Shown here: piece after piece, positions 1 to 11,100 of the stretch
Numbering within the stretch: the first letter of the stretch is position 1
How the letters are laid out: every line of letters begins with the position of its first letter
Assembly (NCBI RefSeq): GCF_016916835.1
Contig: NZ_JAFFIX010000001.1
Span: 1-64,000 of the forward strand
DNA from: Actinacidiphila bryophytorum
GTDB taxonomy: Bacteria; Actinomycetota; Actinomycetes; Streptomycetales; Streptomycetaceae
DNA length: 64,000 nt
Direction: 5' to 3'
Made by a program: the position numbers and the translations under genes
Notes under the pieces: model-generated
The model's database searches: none
Seen by the model: only the letters and a program-made list of their open reading frames with translations
What the model was told of the DNA's origin: nothing

Positions 1-180
1 AGAACGGCGGGACCGAGAACGGCGGGACCGAGAACGGCGGGACCGAGAACGGCGGGACCCAGAACGGTGGCACCGAGAACGGCGGGACCCAGAACGGCGG
101 GACCCAGAACGGTGGCACCGAGAACGGCGGGACCCAGAACGGTGGCACCGAGAACGGTGGCACCCAGAACGGTGGCGGCA
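1..180 (+). repeat. 15-bp in-frame tandem repeat coding for NGGT[E/Q] units
   Basis: Twelve consecutive 15-bp units of the type AGAACGGCGGGACCG / AGAACGGTGGCACCC, the last diverging. They differ mainly at synonymous sites and at the Glu/Gln codon. The array runs off the left window edge, so its total copy number is unknown. Confidence 0.9.
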
Positions 181-473
181 ACAACGGCGGTGGGAACAAC
201 GGCGGTTCGACCGGGTCCACGACCACGGGCGGCACGCACTCCGACGGCAACGGCAACACCTGCACGCTGACCGGTGAGAGCGTCGACTGCGGCAACGACA
301 CCAGCACCGACAACACCCAGCCGGTCGCGCAGGGCGACACCACGAGCCAGCTCGCCGAGACCGGCTCGAACGGCACCACGTTCCTGCTGATCGGCGCCGC
401 GACCCTGATCGCGGGCGGCATCGGCTTCCGCCTGACCCCGCGTCTGGCGGCCGGCCGCCGCAACGCGGTCTGA
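1..473 (+). CDS. C-terminal part of a repeat-rich sortase-anchored cell-wall protein (5' end outside window)
   Basis: The reading frame is open from base 3 to the TGA at 471-473. It starts with about eleven tandem NGGTE/NGGTQ pentapeptides, passes through an Asn/Gly- and Thr-rich linker, and contains two cysteines in a short segment (NTCTLTGESVDC). It then ends with LAETG, a hydrophobic stretch (TTFLLIGAATLIAGGIGF) and an Arg-containing tail (RLAAGRRNAV). This is the classic layout of a sortase sorting signal; LAxTG is the motif usually assigned to class E sortases in Streptomyces. The protein is therefore expected to be covalently attached to peptidoglycan and surface exposed. The N-terminal region is missing, so its binding or enzymatic function cannot be told. 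A strong hairpin follows the stop. Confidence 0.8.
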   Translation, partial: NGGTENGGTENGGTENGGTQNGGTENGGTQNGGTQNGGTENGGTQNGGTENGGTQNGGGNNGGGNNGGSTGSTTTGGTHSDGNGNTCTLTGESVDCGNDTSTDNTQPVAQGDTTSQLAETGSNGTTFLLIGAATLIAGGIGFRLTPRLAAGRRNAV

Positions 474-480
474 CACACCG

Positions 481-524
481 AAGGGGCGGGGCCGGAACGC
501 ATCTGCGTTCCGGCCCCGCCCCTT
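481..524. terminator. Strong intrinsic terminator hairpin between convergent genes
   Basis: A perfect 21-nt inverted repeat (481-501 with 504-524) starts 8 bases after the sortase-substrate stop and ends 13 bases before the stop of the convergent gene. It is GC-rich with a short T run on the right side and probably acts in both directions. Confidence 0.85.
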
Positions 525-537
525 TGCCTCGCGCTCG

Positions 538-3500
538 CTAAGGCGCGGGGGCCTGCGGCGGTACGAGCACCGTCAGATCGTCGGTGATCGTCCGCGCCAC
601 CGCTGCGTAGCCGTCGACCGACAGGTTGACGTGGTCACCCGAGTCGAAGTCCAGCGGCGCGGCCTGGTTGCTGAGCTGCTGCTCCGGGGGCGTGGCGGTG
701 CTGGCCGGATCGTCCACGGCGACGCCCGCGTTGGCGTCCACGTAGGTCTGTCCCGGCGGGTTGCCTGCCGATACCCCGCTGATCCAGTCGTTCACCGTCT
801 GCCGATAGGCGTCCACGGTGTCCGTGCAGGGCGCGTACCCCTCGCAGGGCGTCAGCGTCATGATGACGGTCCTGATCCCCCAGGCCTGCAACTGGTCGAG
901 GAGCAGTTGGTAGGCGCTGGTCAGAGACGTGTCGTCGCTGCCGCCCACGATGTCCTGAAGCCCTTGGGCGATCACCACTGTCGTGACACCGGGATCGGAC
1001 AGGACATGGTCGTCGAGACGCGACAGCAGCGAATTGCCGCCCCAGCCCTGTGTCATATCCGTGGCTATCCGATTGGTCGCGAGGTCGGCAGCCAGGACAC
1101 CGAGGTTCGGAACGCCTTGAGTGTTGGTCTGGAGGGCGCGTGCAGTCCTACCTCCCAACCGCCATGAAGCGCCCAGCGCGTTACCACCGCCCACCCCGGT
1201 AGTGCCTGTGATGTTGGTGTCGATCAAACCGTCACCAATGGTGACGACGGTGGGCTGGTTGCCTGGCGAGACAACGTCCAGGCCGGTGACCACGTCGGTG
1301 AAGTAGCCCCACGTCACTCCCGTGCCGGTGAACGCGGTGTTTGCCACGTCCTCCGTGTGATCACCGCTGCCCACTGCGCTGATGTAGTTCACCGCCTCGG
1401 AGGCCCACGCGTGCTCGGGGATGTAGTGCACCGTGTCGGCCAGGTGGAAGCTCACCAGGACCGGTTGGTTCGCGGTGACCGACGCGCCCAGCGGATCGCT
1501 GAACAGCTCGCCTCCGGACGGAAGCACCACGCTCGTGGAGCCGCCGAACGTCATGGTGGCCGGGGTGTCGGCAGCCGCAGAACCGGCACTCCGCTGGGCA
1601 AAGGTCACGTGGTCGATGGTGAGCGGCGTCGAGTTGCCTCGATTCGACAGCTTGACCCGCACACTGGCTCCGCCGACACTCGGCGTGACCGCGAGCCTGA
1701 ACGTCTGGTCCCTGTAGTCCTGACCGCCGATGAAGTTGTACGGCAGGTTCATGTTCGGCGAACTCCACGCCCCCGTCCACGAGGCCCCGCCCCCGGCGGA
1801 CGTCGTGTCGCGTACCGCCATCGCCAGGATGTGCAGGCCGGGCACGAAAGCCTGCGCCTTGCTGCTCAGGTCGGGGAGGGTCACCGACGACACCTGGGCG
1901 CCCGGGGCCAGCGGGACCGCGAAGGCGTAGATCTTGTGGTTGGTCGTCGTGACCTGGCCCGTGGGGGAGTTGAGCTTGACGAAGCCGGTCGCCCCCAGCG
2001 ACGAGGGACCCGTGCTCCAGTCCGGCACCGCCAGGTAGTACGACTGGGGCGCCGTGTCGCCGGCGTACGTGATCGTGCCGGAGGCCTCGCTGCAGTCGCT
2101 GTAGTGCTCGTTGTCGTAGCCGTACGAGCAGTTGGTCGCGCTGACGTCCGTGCCGTCGGGTACGTACGGGCTGCTGTGGTCGGCGGGGGCGTGGTCCGCT
2201 GCGCTGCCGCCGTATGTGGAGGTGGCCAGGAAGACCAGGGCGTTGCCCTGTTGACCGCTCATCGTGATGGTCTGGTTGGCCGCGAGCACGTTGTCGGCTG
2301 CGCCGGTGCCGAAGTCCGGCAGGGTGAAGGTCGCGCCGTCCACGGTGATCTTGCCGCCGGGCTGCCAGCCCTTGGACTGCAGTTCCTGCTTGGACAGCGA
2401 GTAGCCCTTGCCGTCGATGTCGGCGGCCGTCGGGGCCGCGTCGTCGGAGATCGCGGTGTTGTTGAAGGCGGCGGCCAGGTTCGGGTAGGTCTGTGCGGCG
2501 TGTCCCACGGACGTGAAGTGGTATTCGTGCATGGGGGATTCGTTGCCGGCCGAGTCCAGCGCGTAGACGAACAGCGTGTGCGTGCCGGGCGCGACCGGGG
2601 TCGCCGTGTACGTCGCGGTGCTGTTGGTCGCGGTCTTGGTCTGGCTCGCGGGCGCACCCGTGGTCGGGGGAGCGACGTCGAGGCCGAAGACGAACTTCGC
2701 CGCGGCGTTCTGCGTGGAGCCCGGGTCGACGTGCGCCGTGAAGGTGCCGGGGGTGCCGGCGGGGGCGCCGGGGCCGCCGTCCTTGTCGAGGTCGGGGTAG
2801 ACGTCGGCGGTGACGTCCGGCTCCGCGGGGGCGCGCTGGTCGACGGTGAAGTGGCAGGTCGAGGTGCTGGCCTTGGTGTCCTTGCCGTCGGTCACCGACA
2901 CCTGCCAGTTGACGGTGCTGCCGTCGGCGAGGCCCTTGATGTAGGTGAGCGGGAAGGTGGCGGGGGCGGACTGCCCGCTGGAGACGTCCTTGCTCTTGAT
3001 CGTGGCCTTGGCCGCCGAGCCGACCCAGTAGGTGTACGTCGCCTGGAGTGCGTCCTTGTCCGTGTCGGAGACGACGGAGGTCAGCGAGGGCGGTGTGGTG
3101 GCGACGGTCTTGCCGAGGATCGGGTAGGGCGTCGCGGTGGCGCAGCCGTACGTCGAGGAGTTGAGCTTGACGGTCGGCGTGGCCGGCGGGTTCGGGACGT
3201 GGTTGTAGGTGATGCTCACCGACGGGTTCGCCGCGAACCGCTTGAAGTGGTAGCCGTTGGACTCGCTGCCGTTGATGAGCACGTAGGTCAGCGACGACCA
3301 GTGCCCGGCCGCCGCGCTGGCGACGGTCGAGGTGGCCGCGAAGCCGCCGGAGACGTAACTGCTGCACGCGGGTGCGAAGGAGTGGCTGTCGATCTTCGTG
3401 CCGGCGGCGGGCTTGGCGTTCCAGGTCGTCTTGGAGCTGATCGCCGAGGTCAGGTACATGGTGACGGTGCTGGTCGTGTCGCACTGCGCCGCGTACGTCT

Positions 3501-4800
3501 CGGTGGTGTTGATGACCGCGCTGACGATGTGCGTGCCCCAGATCCCGGAGGGAATGCCGAGCTGGAAGTACGAGCGCTCGATGCCGACGCAGCCGGAGTA
3601 GACGTTGTCGCCGACGCCCGGGTCGCCGTACTTGGTCGAGTCGTAGTTGGACGTGGTCGGGCAGCCGGACTGGACCTCGGCCCAGTGCTGGCGCGAACCG
3701 GACGCCGGGTGCGGGTTCCATGTGGGGTCGATGTAGACCGGGTAGACCGTGTCCTTGCCGGTGAGCAGGGCGCGGTCGGGGGTCAGGGCGAGCGCGCCGG
3801 CCGCCACCCGTACGCCCAGCGGCGCGGTGTGCGCACCGGGCTGCGGGGCCGCGGCGGAGGGCAGGACGGCGGATCTGGCGTGCGCGGCGGGCGACATCGT
3901 ACGGGCCGGGGTCGCGCCGGCCGCCCGCGCCGAGTCCCACATGAGGGGGGCGGGGGCGCTGAAGGCGACGGCGCCGTCGGCGGTGACCGCGGCGAGGCCG
4001 TCCCGCCCGGCGTTCCTGACGGTGACGCCGGTGCCGGTGGTGGCCAGGGTCAGGGTGCCGAGCCGCGGGTCGGCCGCCGCGGCGGGTGTCTTGACGACCA
4101 GCACCTCGGAGAAGCCGCCGAGTGTGGTCGCGGTGACCTTGAGGTCCACGTCCGGCAGCACGCCGGCGTAGGTGAGGGCGTCGCCTGCCGCGGTCGGCGC
4201 GGGCAGTGCGGGCAGCGACGTGGGCCAGCCGAAGGCCAGGCGCTCGGCGCCGGAGCCCATGGCCGCCAGCGGCGCGGACGTCCCGCCGCCGGAGAGCCGG
4301 AGCGCGCCGACCGCGGCGGCCGGGCTGTAGGTGCCGTCCGCGTTGCGTACGAGGGTCGCGTCCACCGGCGTCCAGGCGCCGTTCTTGCGGACCCTGGTCG
4401 GCAGCAGGCTGGCGTTGTACGTCGTGGTGCCGGAGGGGTTCGCGGTCGTCGTGGACGTCCCGGTGGTGAGCGCGTCGACGGTGACCGGCGTGCCGTCGGC
4501 GGCGGCGCGGTCGTGCGCGGCCTGCAGGGCCTTGCGCTGCGCCGCCGTCAAGCCGTCGGCGTCGTCCCTTGGCGCCAGCGGTACGCCGGGTGTGCGGGCG
4601 GGCTCGTCCGGCAGCGGCGCCGCGGTGCCCTGCCCGCCGGACGCCGGCGGCGTGCTCGCGCTGTCCGCCGCGGCCGGTCCCGCGCCCGCGAGCGCGAACC
4701 CCGGCATAATTCCCACAACAAGAACGCCGGCAATGAAAACGGACTTCCAGCGTCCGCGCTTCCCTGAATTTTTGCAGCGCAAACTCATTCGTTGACGCAT
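538..4800 (-). CDS. Large secreted DNRLRE-like protein with a C-terminal SGNH/GDSL-hydrolase-like domain
   Basis: About 1420 aa from ATG 4800 (AGGGG eight bases upstream; GTG 4809 and ATG 4788 are alternatives). It has a basic N-terminus, a hydrophobic segment and an Ala-rich signal peptide end (ALAGAGPAAADS). It continues with an Ala/Pro linker, the N-terminal module common in Streptomyces RHS/LamG proteins, a DNRLRE-like region around 'DPTWNPHPASG', fibronectin/Ig-like repeats, and an SGNH-hydrolase-like fold over the last ~230 residues. In that fold the GDSL block reads GDGL (residue 1191 is Gly, codon 1228-1230) and the GxND block reads GLQD, while the late His (H1390, in GDHVN) is kept. 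The domain may therefore be inactive or binding-only. It is divergent from the RHS toxin gene. Exact family and substrate are unknown. Confidence 0.75.
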   Translation of the reverse strand: MRQRMSLRCKNSGKRGRWKSVFIAGVLVVGIMPGFALAGAGPAAADSASTPPASGGQGTAAPLPDEPARTPGVPLAPRDDADGLTAAQRKALQAAHDRAAADGTPVTVDALTTGTSTTTANPSGTTTYNASLLPTRVRKNGAWTPVDATLVRNADGTYSPAAAVGALRLSGGGTSAPLAAMGSGAERLAFGWPTSLPALPAPTAAGDALTYAGVLPDVDLKVTATTLGGFSEVLVVKTPAAAADPRLGTLTLATTGTGVTVRNAGRDGLAAVTADGAVAFSAPAPLMWDSARAAGATPARTMSPAAHARSAVLPSAAAPQPGAHTAPLGVRVAAGALALTPDRALLTGKDTVYPVYIDPTWNPHPASGSRQHWAEVQSGCPTTSNYDSTKYGDPGVGDNVYSGCVGIERSYFQLGIPSGIWGTHIVSAVINTTETYAAQCDTTSTVTMYLTSAISSKTTWNAKPAAGTKIDSHSFAPACSSYVSGGFAATSTVASAAAGHWSSLTYVLINGSESNGYHFKRFAANPSVSITYNHVPNPPATPTVKLNSSTYGCATATPYPILGKTVATTPPSLTSVVSDTDKDALQATYTYWVGSAAKATIKSKDVSSGQSAPATFPLTYIKGLADGSTVNWQVSVTDGKDTKASTSTCHFTVDQRAPAEPDVTADVYPDLDKDGGPGAPAGTPGTFTAHVDPGSTQNAAAKFVFGLDVAPPTTGAPASQTKTATNSTATYTATPVAPGTHTLFVYALDSAGNESPMHEYHFTSVGHAAQTYPNLAAAFNNTAISDDAAPTAADIDGKGYSLSKQELQSKGWQPGGKITVDGATFTLPDFGTGAADNVLAANQTITMSGQQGNALVFLATSTYGGSAADHAPADHSSPYVPDGTDVSATNCSYGYDNEHYSDCSEASGTITYAGDTAPQSYYLAVPDWSTGPSSLGATGFVKLNSPTGQVTTTNHKIYAFAVPLAPGAQVSSVTLPDLSSKAQAFVPGLHILAMAVRDTTSAGGGASWTGAWSSPNMNLPYNFIGGQDYRDQTFRLAVTPSVGGASVRVKLSNRGNSTPLTIDHVTFAQRSAGSAAADTPATMTFGGSTSVVLPSGGELFSDPLGASVTANQPVLVSFHLADTVHYIPEHAWASEAVNYISAVGSGDHTEDVANTAFTGTGVTWGYFTDVVTGLDVVSPGNQPTVVTIGDGLIDTNITGTTGVGGGNALGASWRLGGRTARALQTNTQGVPNLGVLAADLATNRIATDMTQGWGGNSLLSRLDDHVLSDPGVTTVVIAQGLQDIVGGSDDTSLTSAYQLLLDQLQAWGIRTVIMTLTPCEGYAPCTDTVDAYRQTVNDWISGVSAGNPPGQTYVDANAGVAVDDPASTATPPEQQLSNQAAPLDFDSGDHVNLSVDGYAAVARTITDDLTVLVPPQAPAP

Positions 4801-5151
4801 TTCCCCCACCCCTGGCCCGAGCCGTTATCGAGAGACAACCCGGAGCAAGCTAGCTGCTGTCTGTTCGATTCCACAAGTAGTCGCAAGGACGTGACGCCCA
4901 GTCACATCACGCCGATGGCCAGCGGCCTTGTGAGCCTTGTGTGACCGGCGTTGCCCCGGTGAATCGGATATGTCGCTCCTGGGCGTAAAGGGCCGCATCC
5001 CATGATTTACCCGGCAACGTCCTGCACATTTGACCTGCCCATGGTTTTTCGAAGGCCAAACCTTTGCCGTTTGTTCTCCCCGGGAAATCCCGTTCCGGGG
5101 TGCGGGTTGCTAGCTTCTGCCTTCTGCTGGTCCACGCCTTGGGGGGTTGCG
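4801..5151. other. Divergent intergenic region between the SGNH-like protein and the RHS toxin
   Basis: About 350 bp with no gene. It must hold both divergent promoters. The only clear symmetry is GTGAC-n5-GTCAC at 4891-4905, a possible operator half-site pair. The region is somewhat richer in A/T than its surroundings (for example 5025-5070). No confident -35/-10 pair could be assigned. Confidence 0.4.
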
Positions 5152-8100
5152 GTGCGCAGTCATATCGGCATGCCTATGCGTCGTCGTTCGGCGGCGGGTG
5201 CGCGCAAATCGTGGGCCTGGGGCCTGTGGGCCGCCCTGCTCGCGCTGGTCGTGCCGTTCGTGACGGGCGGCCCCGCCGCCGAGGCCGCCGCGCCGCACTA
5301 CGACGTCAAGCCGAAGAAGGAGCGGGTCGTACCCGTAGAGCCGGTCGCCCACCGCAGCGTCAAGGTCCCCGCGATGCCGGCGTGGGACCCGGCGGCGGCG
5401 CACCGCAGCTGGCCCGCCGCCGGCAGCGCCGACGTCGCGGTCACGCCGGCCGCCGCACGGGCCGCGGCCCTCCCGGTGCGCCTGGCCCAGGCGCCCCCGA
5501 GGACGCCGGTAAAGGCGCAGGCCAAGGCCCAGGGGAAGGCCGCCGCCCGGACCCCCGTCACCCCCGTCACCCACGCCCGCGTCACCGTCGCCGACCAGAA
5601 AGCCGCCCAGCGCCTGCACCTGGGCGGCCTGGTCCTGCAGGTCGCGCGGACCGACGGCGCCACCGGCACCGGCGACGTCCAGGTCAGCCTGGACTACGGC
5701 GCCTTCAAGGACGCCTACGGCGCCGACTGGGGCTCCCGGCTGCGGCTGGTGTCGCTGCCCGCGTGCGCGCTGACCACCCCCGACCTGCCCTCCTGCCAGA
5801 CGGAAACCCCGCTGGCCTCCACGAACGACAGCGGCACACACGTGGTCTCCGCCGTGGTGCCGCTGTCCACGACCGCGGTGCTGGCCGCCGCCGCGGGTGC
5901 CTCGGGCGGCGGTGGCAGCTTCTCGGCCACGTCGCTCTCGCCCTCGGGCCAGTGGTCCGGCGGCGGCGCCACCGGCGACTTCTCCTGGTCGTACCCGATC
6001 GGCGTGCCCGACGTCCCCGGCGGCCTGCAGCCGTCCGTCGGGCTCTCGTACAGCTCGCAGAGCATCGACGGCCGCACCTCCACGACCTCGCCGCAGGCGT
6101 CCTGGATCGGCGACGGCTGGGAGTACTCGCCGGGCTTCGTCGAGGAGTCCTACACCGGCTGCGCCGACGACACCGCGGGCGGCAGCCCCAAGACCGGCGA
6201 CCAGTGCTGGTCGGACGCCGCCGACACGGTCACCCTGTCGCTCAACGGCGCCTCCAACACCCTGGTCCACGACGACGCCACCGGCACCTGGCACCCGCAG
6301 GGCGACTCCGGCGAGATCGTCAAGGTCGCCACCGACACCGTCAACGCCGACCAGGAGCACCGCTACTTCACCGTCACCACCACCGACGGCACCACGTACT
6401 ACTTCGGCCGCAACCAGCTGCCCGGCTGGTCCGACCACGGTACCGCGGCCGACGACCCGGTCACCAACTCGGTGTGGACCGCCCGCGTCTACGGCAACGA
6501 CACCGGCGAGCCCTGCCACGCCTCGACCTTCACCGCCTCCGCCTGCAACCAGGCCTACCGGTGGAATCTGGACTACGTGGCCGACGACCACGGCAACGCC
6601 GTCAGCTACTGGTACACCCCGGAGACCGGCTACTACGGCCCCGACAACACCACGTCCCCCGCGCCGTACACCCGCGGCGGCTACCTGACGAAGATCCAGT
6701 ACGGCCAGCGGGCCGGCAAGGTCTACGACACCGCGGGCACCCCGGCCGCCGCCCAGGTCTTCTTCGACACCGCAGAACGCTGCCTGCCCGGCACCGACTT
6801 CGACTGCGCGCCCGCCAAGCTCACCGCGGCCAACGCCGCGCACTGGCCCGACGTGCCCGCCGACCAGATCTGCGCGTCCACCGGCACCTGCAACAACCAC
6901 GGCCCCGCGTACTTCACCACCCGCTGGCTCACCGGCATCCGCACCCAGGTGCTGGTCGGCACCGGCTACCAGAACGTCGACTCCTGGGCGCTCACCCACG
7001 CCTTCCCGCCGCCCGCCGACGCCAAGGACACCACCACGCCCACCGCGTGGCTGACCGGCATCACCCGCACCGGCCTCGACGGCGGCACCCTGGCCACCGA
7101 GCCCGTCACCTTCGCGGGCCAGGCGATGGTCAACCGCGTCGACGGGCTCGACGGCTACCAGCCTCTGGCCCGCTACCGGTTGACGACGATCACCACCGAG
7201 ACCGGCGAGGTCGTCCAGGTCCAGTACACCGTCCCGCAGTGCCACCGGTCCGGCACCACCGTGCTGCCCGGCGCCGCGGACGACAACCACCTGCTGTGCT
7301 ACCCCGTCTACTGGACGCCGCCCGGCCAGGTCGAACCGCAGCTCGACTGGTTCAACAAGTACCTGGTGCACGCCGTCACCGAGCAGGACCCCACCGGCGG
7401 CGGCCAGCCGATGGAGACCGTCTACTCCTACGTCGGCGACCCGGCCTGGCACTTCGCCGACGAGCCCGGCACCCCGGCCAAGTACCGCACCTGGAACCAG
7501 TGGCGCGGCTTCGGCCAGGTCGAGACCCGCACCGGCTCCGACACCACCGGCACCACCCTCACCCGGCTGAACTACTTCCGCGGCATGGACGGCGACAAGA
7601 CGTCCGGCGGCACCCGCAGCGTCTCCCTGACCTCGGCCGGCGGCGACGTCACCGCCACCGACAAGGACTGGTACGCGGGCCAGGTCTTCGAGGCCCGCAA
7701 CTACGACGGCGACGGCGGCGCCCTGCTCTCCGACGCCGTCACCGTCCCGTGGGCGAGCGCCGCGACCGCGACGCAGACCCGTACCAAGGCCGGCCTCGGG
7801 CCGGTCAGCGCGCACATCCTCGGCATGGCCCAGGAGCGCGCCACCACCACCAAGGCCGACGGCACCGCTATCACCGACGAGACCGACTACACGCACGACG
7901 CGGACACCGGCCTGGTGCTCGCCGTCGACGACAAGGGCGACCTGTCCACCACCGCCGACGACCGCTGCGAGAAGACCGCCTACGCCACCGGCGGCAGCGG
8001 GCAGCTGCTGCCCGCGCCGCGCCGCATCACCTCGCTCGGCGTCGGGTGCGGAGCCACACCCGCTTACCCCGGCGACCTGCTCAGCGACGACGTGATCTTC

Positions 8101-11100
8101 TACGACGGCGCCACCGACAGCACCGCCCCGGTCACCGGACCCGCCGACGTCACCAAGGTGCAGAAGGCCGACTCCGCCGCCGCCGACGGCACACCGCACT
8201 ACGTCACCGCGAGCACCACCACGCTGCCCGGCACCAACACGCCCGACTACGACATCTACGGGCGGCCGCTGAGCCAGACCGACGCGCTCGGCCACCGCAC
8301 CACCACCGCTTACACCCCGGCGACCGGCGCCGCACCCACCAGGATCAAGACGACCGAGCCGCAGGTCACAGGGCAGCTGCAGGGCTTCAGCTCCACCACC
8401 ACCTACGACCCGGCGCGCGGCCTGCCGCTGGCCACCACCGACGTCTCCGGCTACACCACCAGCAGCACCTACGACCCGCTGGGCCGGATCACCGCCGGCT
8501 GGGACGCCGGCTTCTCCCAGTCCCTCGGCGCCCAGCCCAACGTCACCTACACCTACGGCCTGTCCAACAGCGCGCCGTCCACCGTCACCACCAGGACGCT
8601 GGTCGACAACGGCAGCGCGACCACGTACCAGACGTCCGTCAGCATCTACGACGCGCTGCTGCGCCCGCGCGAGACGCAGACCGCCACCGTCGACGGCGGC
8701 CGGGTCATCAGCGACATCGCCTACGACGACCACGGCTGGACGGTCAAGGCCAACGGCCCCTACTACACGAAGGGTTCGCCGGACGGCACGCTCGTCTACG
8801 CCCCCGACGACCAGGTCGCGAACGAGACCGCCACCTTCTACGACGGTGCAGGACGCGTCACCGCCTCGGCCGCGTACACCTTCGGCTCCGAGACCTGGCG
8901 CACCACCACCGCCTACCCCGGCTCCGACCGCACCGACGTCACCCCGCCCGACGGCGCCTCGCCCACCTCGACCTTCACCGACGGCCGCGGACGCACCGTC
9001 AAACTGCTGACCTACCACGGCACCACGCCCAGCGGCTCCGCGGACACCATCACGTACACCTACGACAAGTCCGGCCACCAGACCGGCCTGAAGGACGGCG
9101 ACGGCAACGTCTGGTCCTCCGGCTACGACATGCTCGGCCGCAAGACCTCGCAGACCGACCCGGACACCGGCACCAGCACCAGCAGCTACGACCTGACCGG
9201 GCAGCAGCTCACCGCGACCGACGCCCGCGGCAGGACCGTCACCAGCACGTACGACGAGCTGGGCCGCCCCACCGCGACGTACGACACCACCGGCGGCGCC
9301 GCCCCCGGCACCGGCAACCGGCTCGCCTCCTGGACGTACGACACCCTCAAGAAGGGCCTGCCCACCTCGTCCACCAGCTACGACGACGGGCTCGCGTACA
9401 CCAGCAAGATCCTCGGCTACGACAGCCACGGCTGGACCGGCTCCACCGAGACGATCATCCCGGCCGGCGACGGCAACCCGGCCGGCACGTACATCACCGA
9501 CCGCACCTACACCCCGACCGGCAACCTGCACTCCTACACCGAGGGCGCCGCCGGCTCCCTCCCGCAGGAGACCGTCAGCTACGGCTACGACACCTTCGGC
9601 CGGCCCACCTCCGCCGGCGGCGACGTCGGCAGCTGGGACTACGTCGACAAGCTGGCCTGGACCGAGTACGACGAGCCCGAGCAGTTCACCTTCGGACCCT
9701 CGGGCAACTTCGCCCAGACCACGTACTCCTACGACGAGCAGACCCGGCGGCTGGCCGGCCAGCTGACCGTCACCCAGTCCGGGCACGTCCGCGCCGACAA
9801 CACCACCTACACCTACAAGGCCGCCGGCCAGGTCACCCGGATCAGCGACCAGCTCGACACCGGGCAGACCGACACCCAGTGCTTCCGCTACGACGGCGCC
9901 CAGCGGCTGTCCGCCGCCTGGACCGCGACCGACGCCTGCGCGGCAACCCCGGCCGCCGGCTCCGCCGCCACCATCGGCGGCCCCGCACCGTACTGGCAGT
10001 CCTGGACCTACGACGCCATCGGCGACCGCGCCACCCAGACCGACCACGACCTCGCGGGCGACGCCGCCCAGGACACCGTCGCCACCTCCACCGACGCCAA
10101 GGCCACCGGCGGCCCCGCCCACGCCCTCGCCCAGGTCGCCACCCACGCGCCGGCCGCACCCGTCACCGACGCCGTCACCTCCTACACCTACGACCAGGCA
10201 GGCAACGTCGCCACCCGCACCACCCAGGCCGGCACCGACACCTTCACCTTCAACACCGCCGGCAAGCTCGCCAAGCTCCAGCAGACCGGCACCGCAGGCG
10301 ACACCACCTACGTCTACGACGCCGACGGCAACCTGCTGGTGCGGCGGGACGCCACCGGCGCCACCGCCTACCTCGGCGACGAGGAGATCACCCTCAAGGC
10401 CGGCGCCACCGGCATCACCGGCGTGCGCTACATCTCCATCGCCGGCCAGCCCGTCGCCGTCCACTCCTCCGACGGCACCTTCGCCTACGTCGTCTCCGAC
10501 CGGCAGGGCACCGGGCAGCTGCAGATCGACGCCGCCACCCAGACCCTCACCCGCCGCCAGTACCTGCCCTTCGGCCAGACCCGCACCGCCACCAGCGGCT
10601 GGCTCGGCACCCGCGGCTACGTCGGCGGCCAGCAGGACGACACCACCGGCCTGACCAACTTCGGCGCCCGCGAGTACGACGCCACCACCGGCCGCTTCCT
10701 GACCCCCGACCCGCTGCTCGCACCAGGCGACCCGCAGTCCCTGAACGCCTACGCCTACGCCGACAACAGCCCCGTCACCCTGTCCGACCCCAGCGGCAAC
10801 CAGCCCGAGGACTGCCGCTACTACGAGTGCCAGATGTACAACGGGCACTTCATCTTCGGCAACAAGCGCCCCCAGCAGCCCGGCGGCGGCTCCGGCAGCA
10901 GCAGCCCCGGCAAACCCGACGCGTCCTCGACCACCAAGAAGGCCCAGGACGACGCGGCCGCCGCCCAGCGCGCAGCCGACACCGCCAGCCAGGTCGCAGC
11001 CGCCGCCCGGGCACACAAGGAAGGCCTGGTCAGCAAGATCGTCCACCTGGTGGGCGACCTGATCGGCGTCAACGACGCCATCAGCTGCTTCACCGAGGGC

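Noticed and set aside
1..180. CRISPR-like direct repeats
   Set aside because: The 15-bp units are contiguous with no spacers and keep a coding frame for NGGT[E/Q]; this is a protein repeat.
1357..4767. 1136-codon plus-strand frame opposite the SGNH-like protein
   Set aside because: Arg/Gly/Val-biased shadow frame without family motifs; the opposite strand has a signal peptide and recognisable domains.
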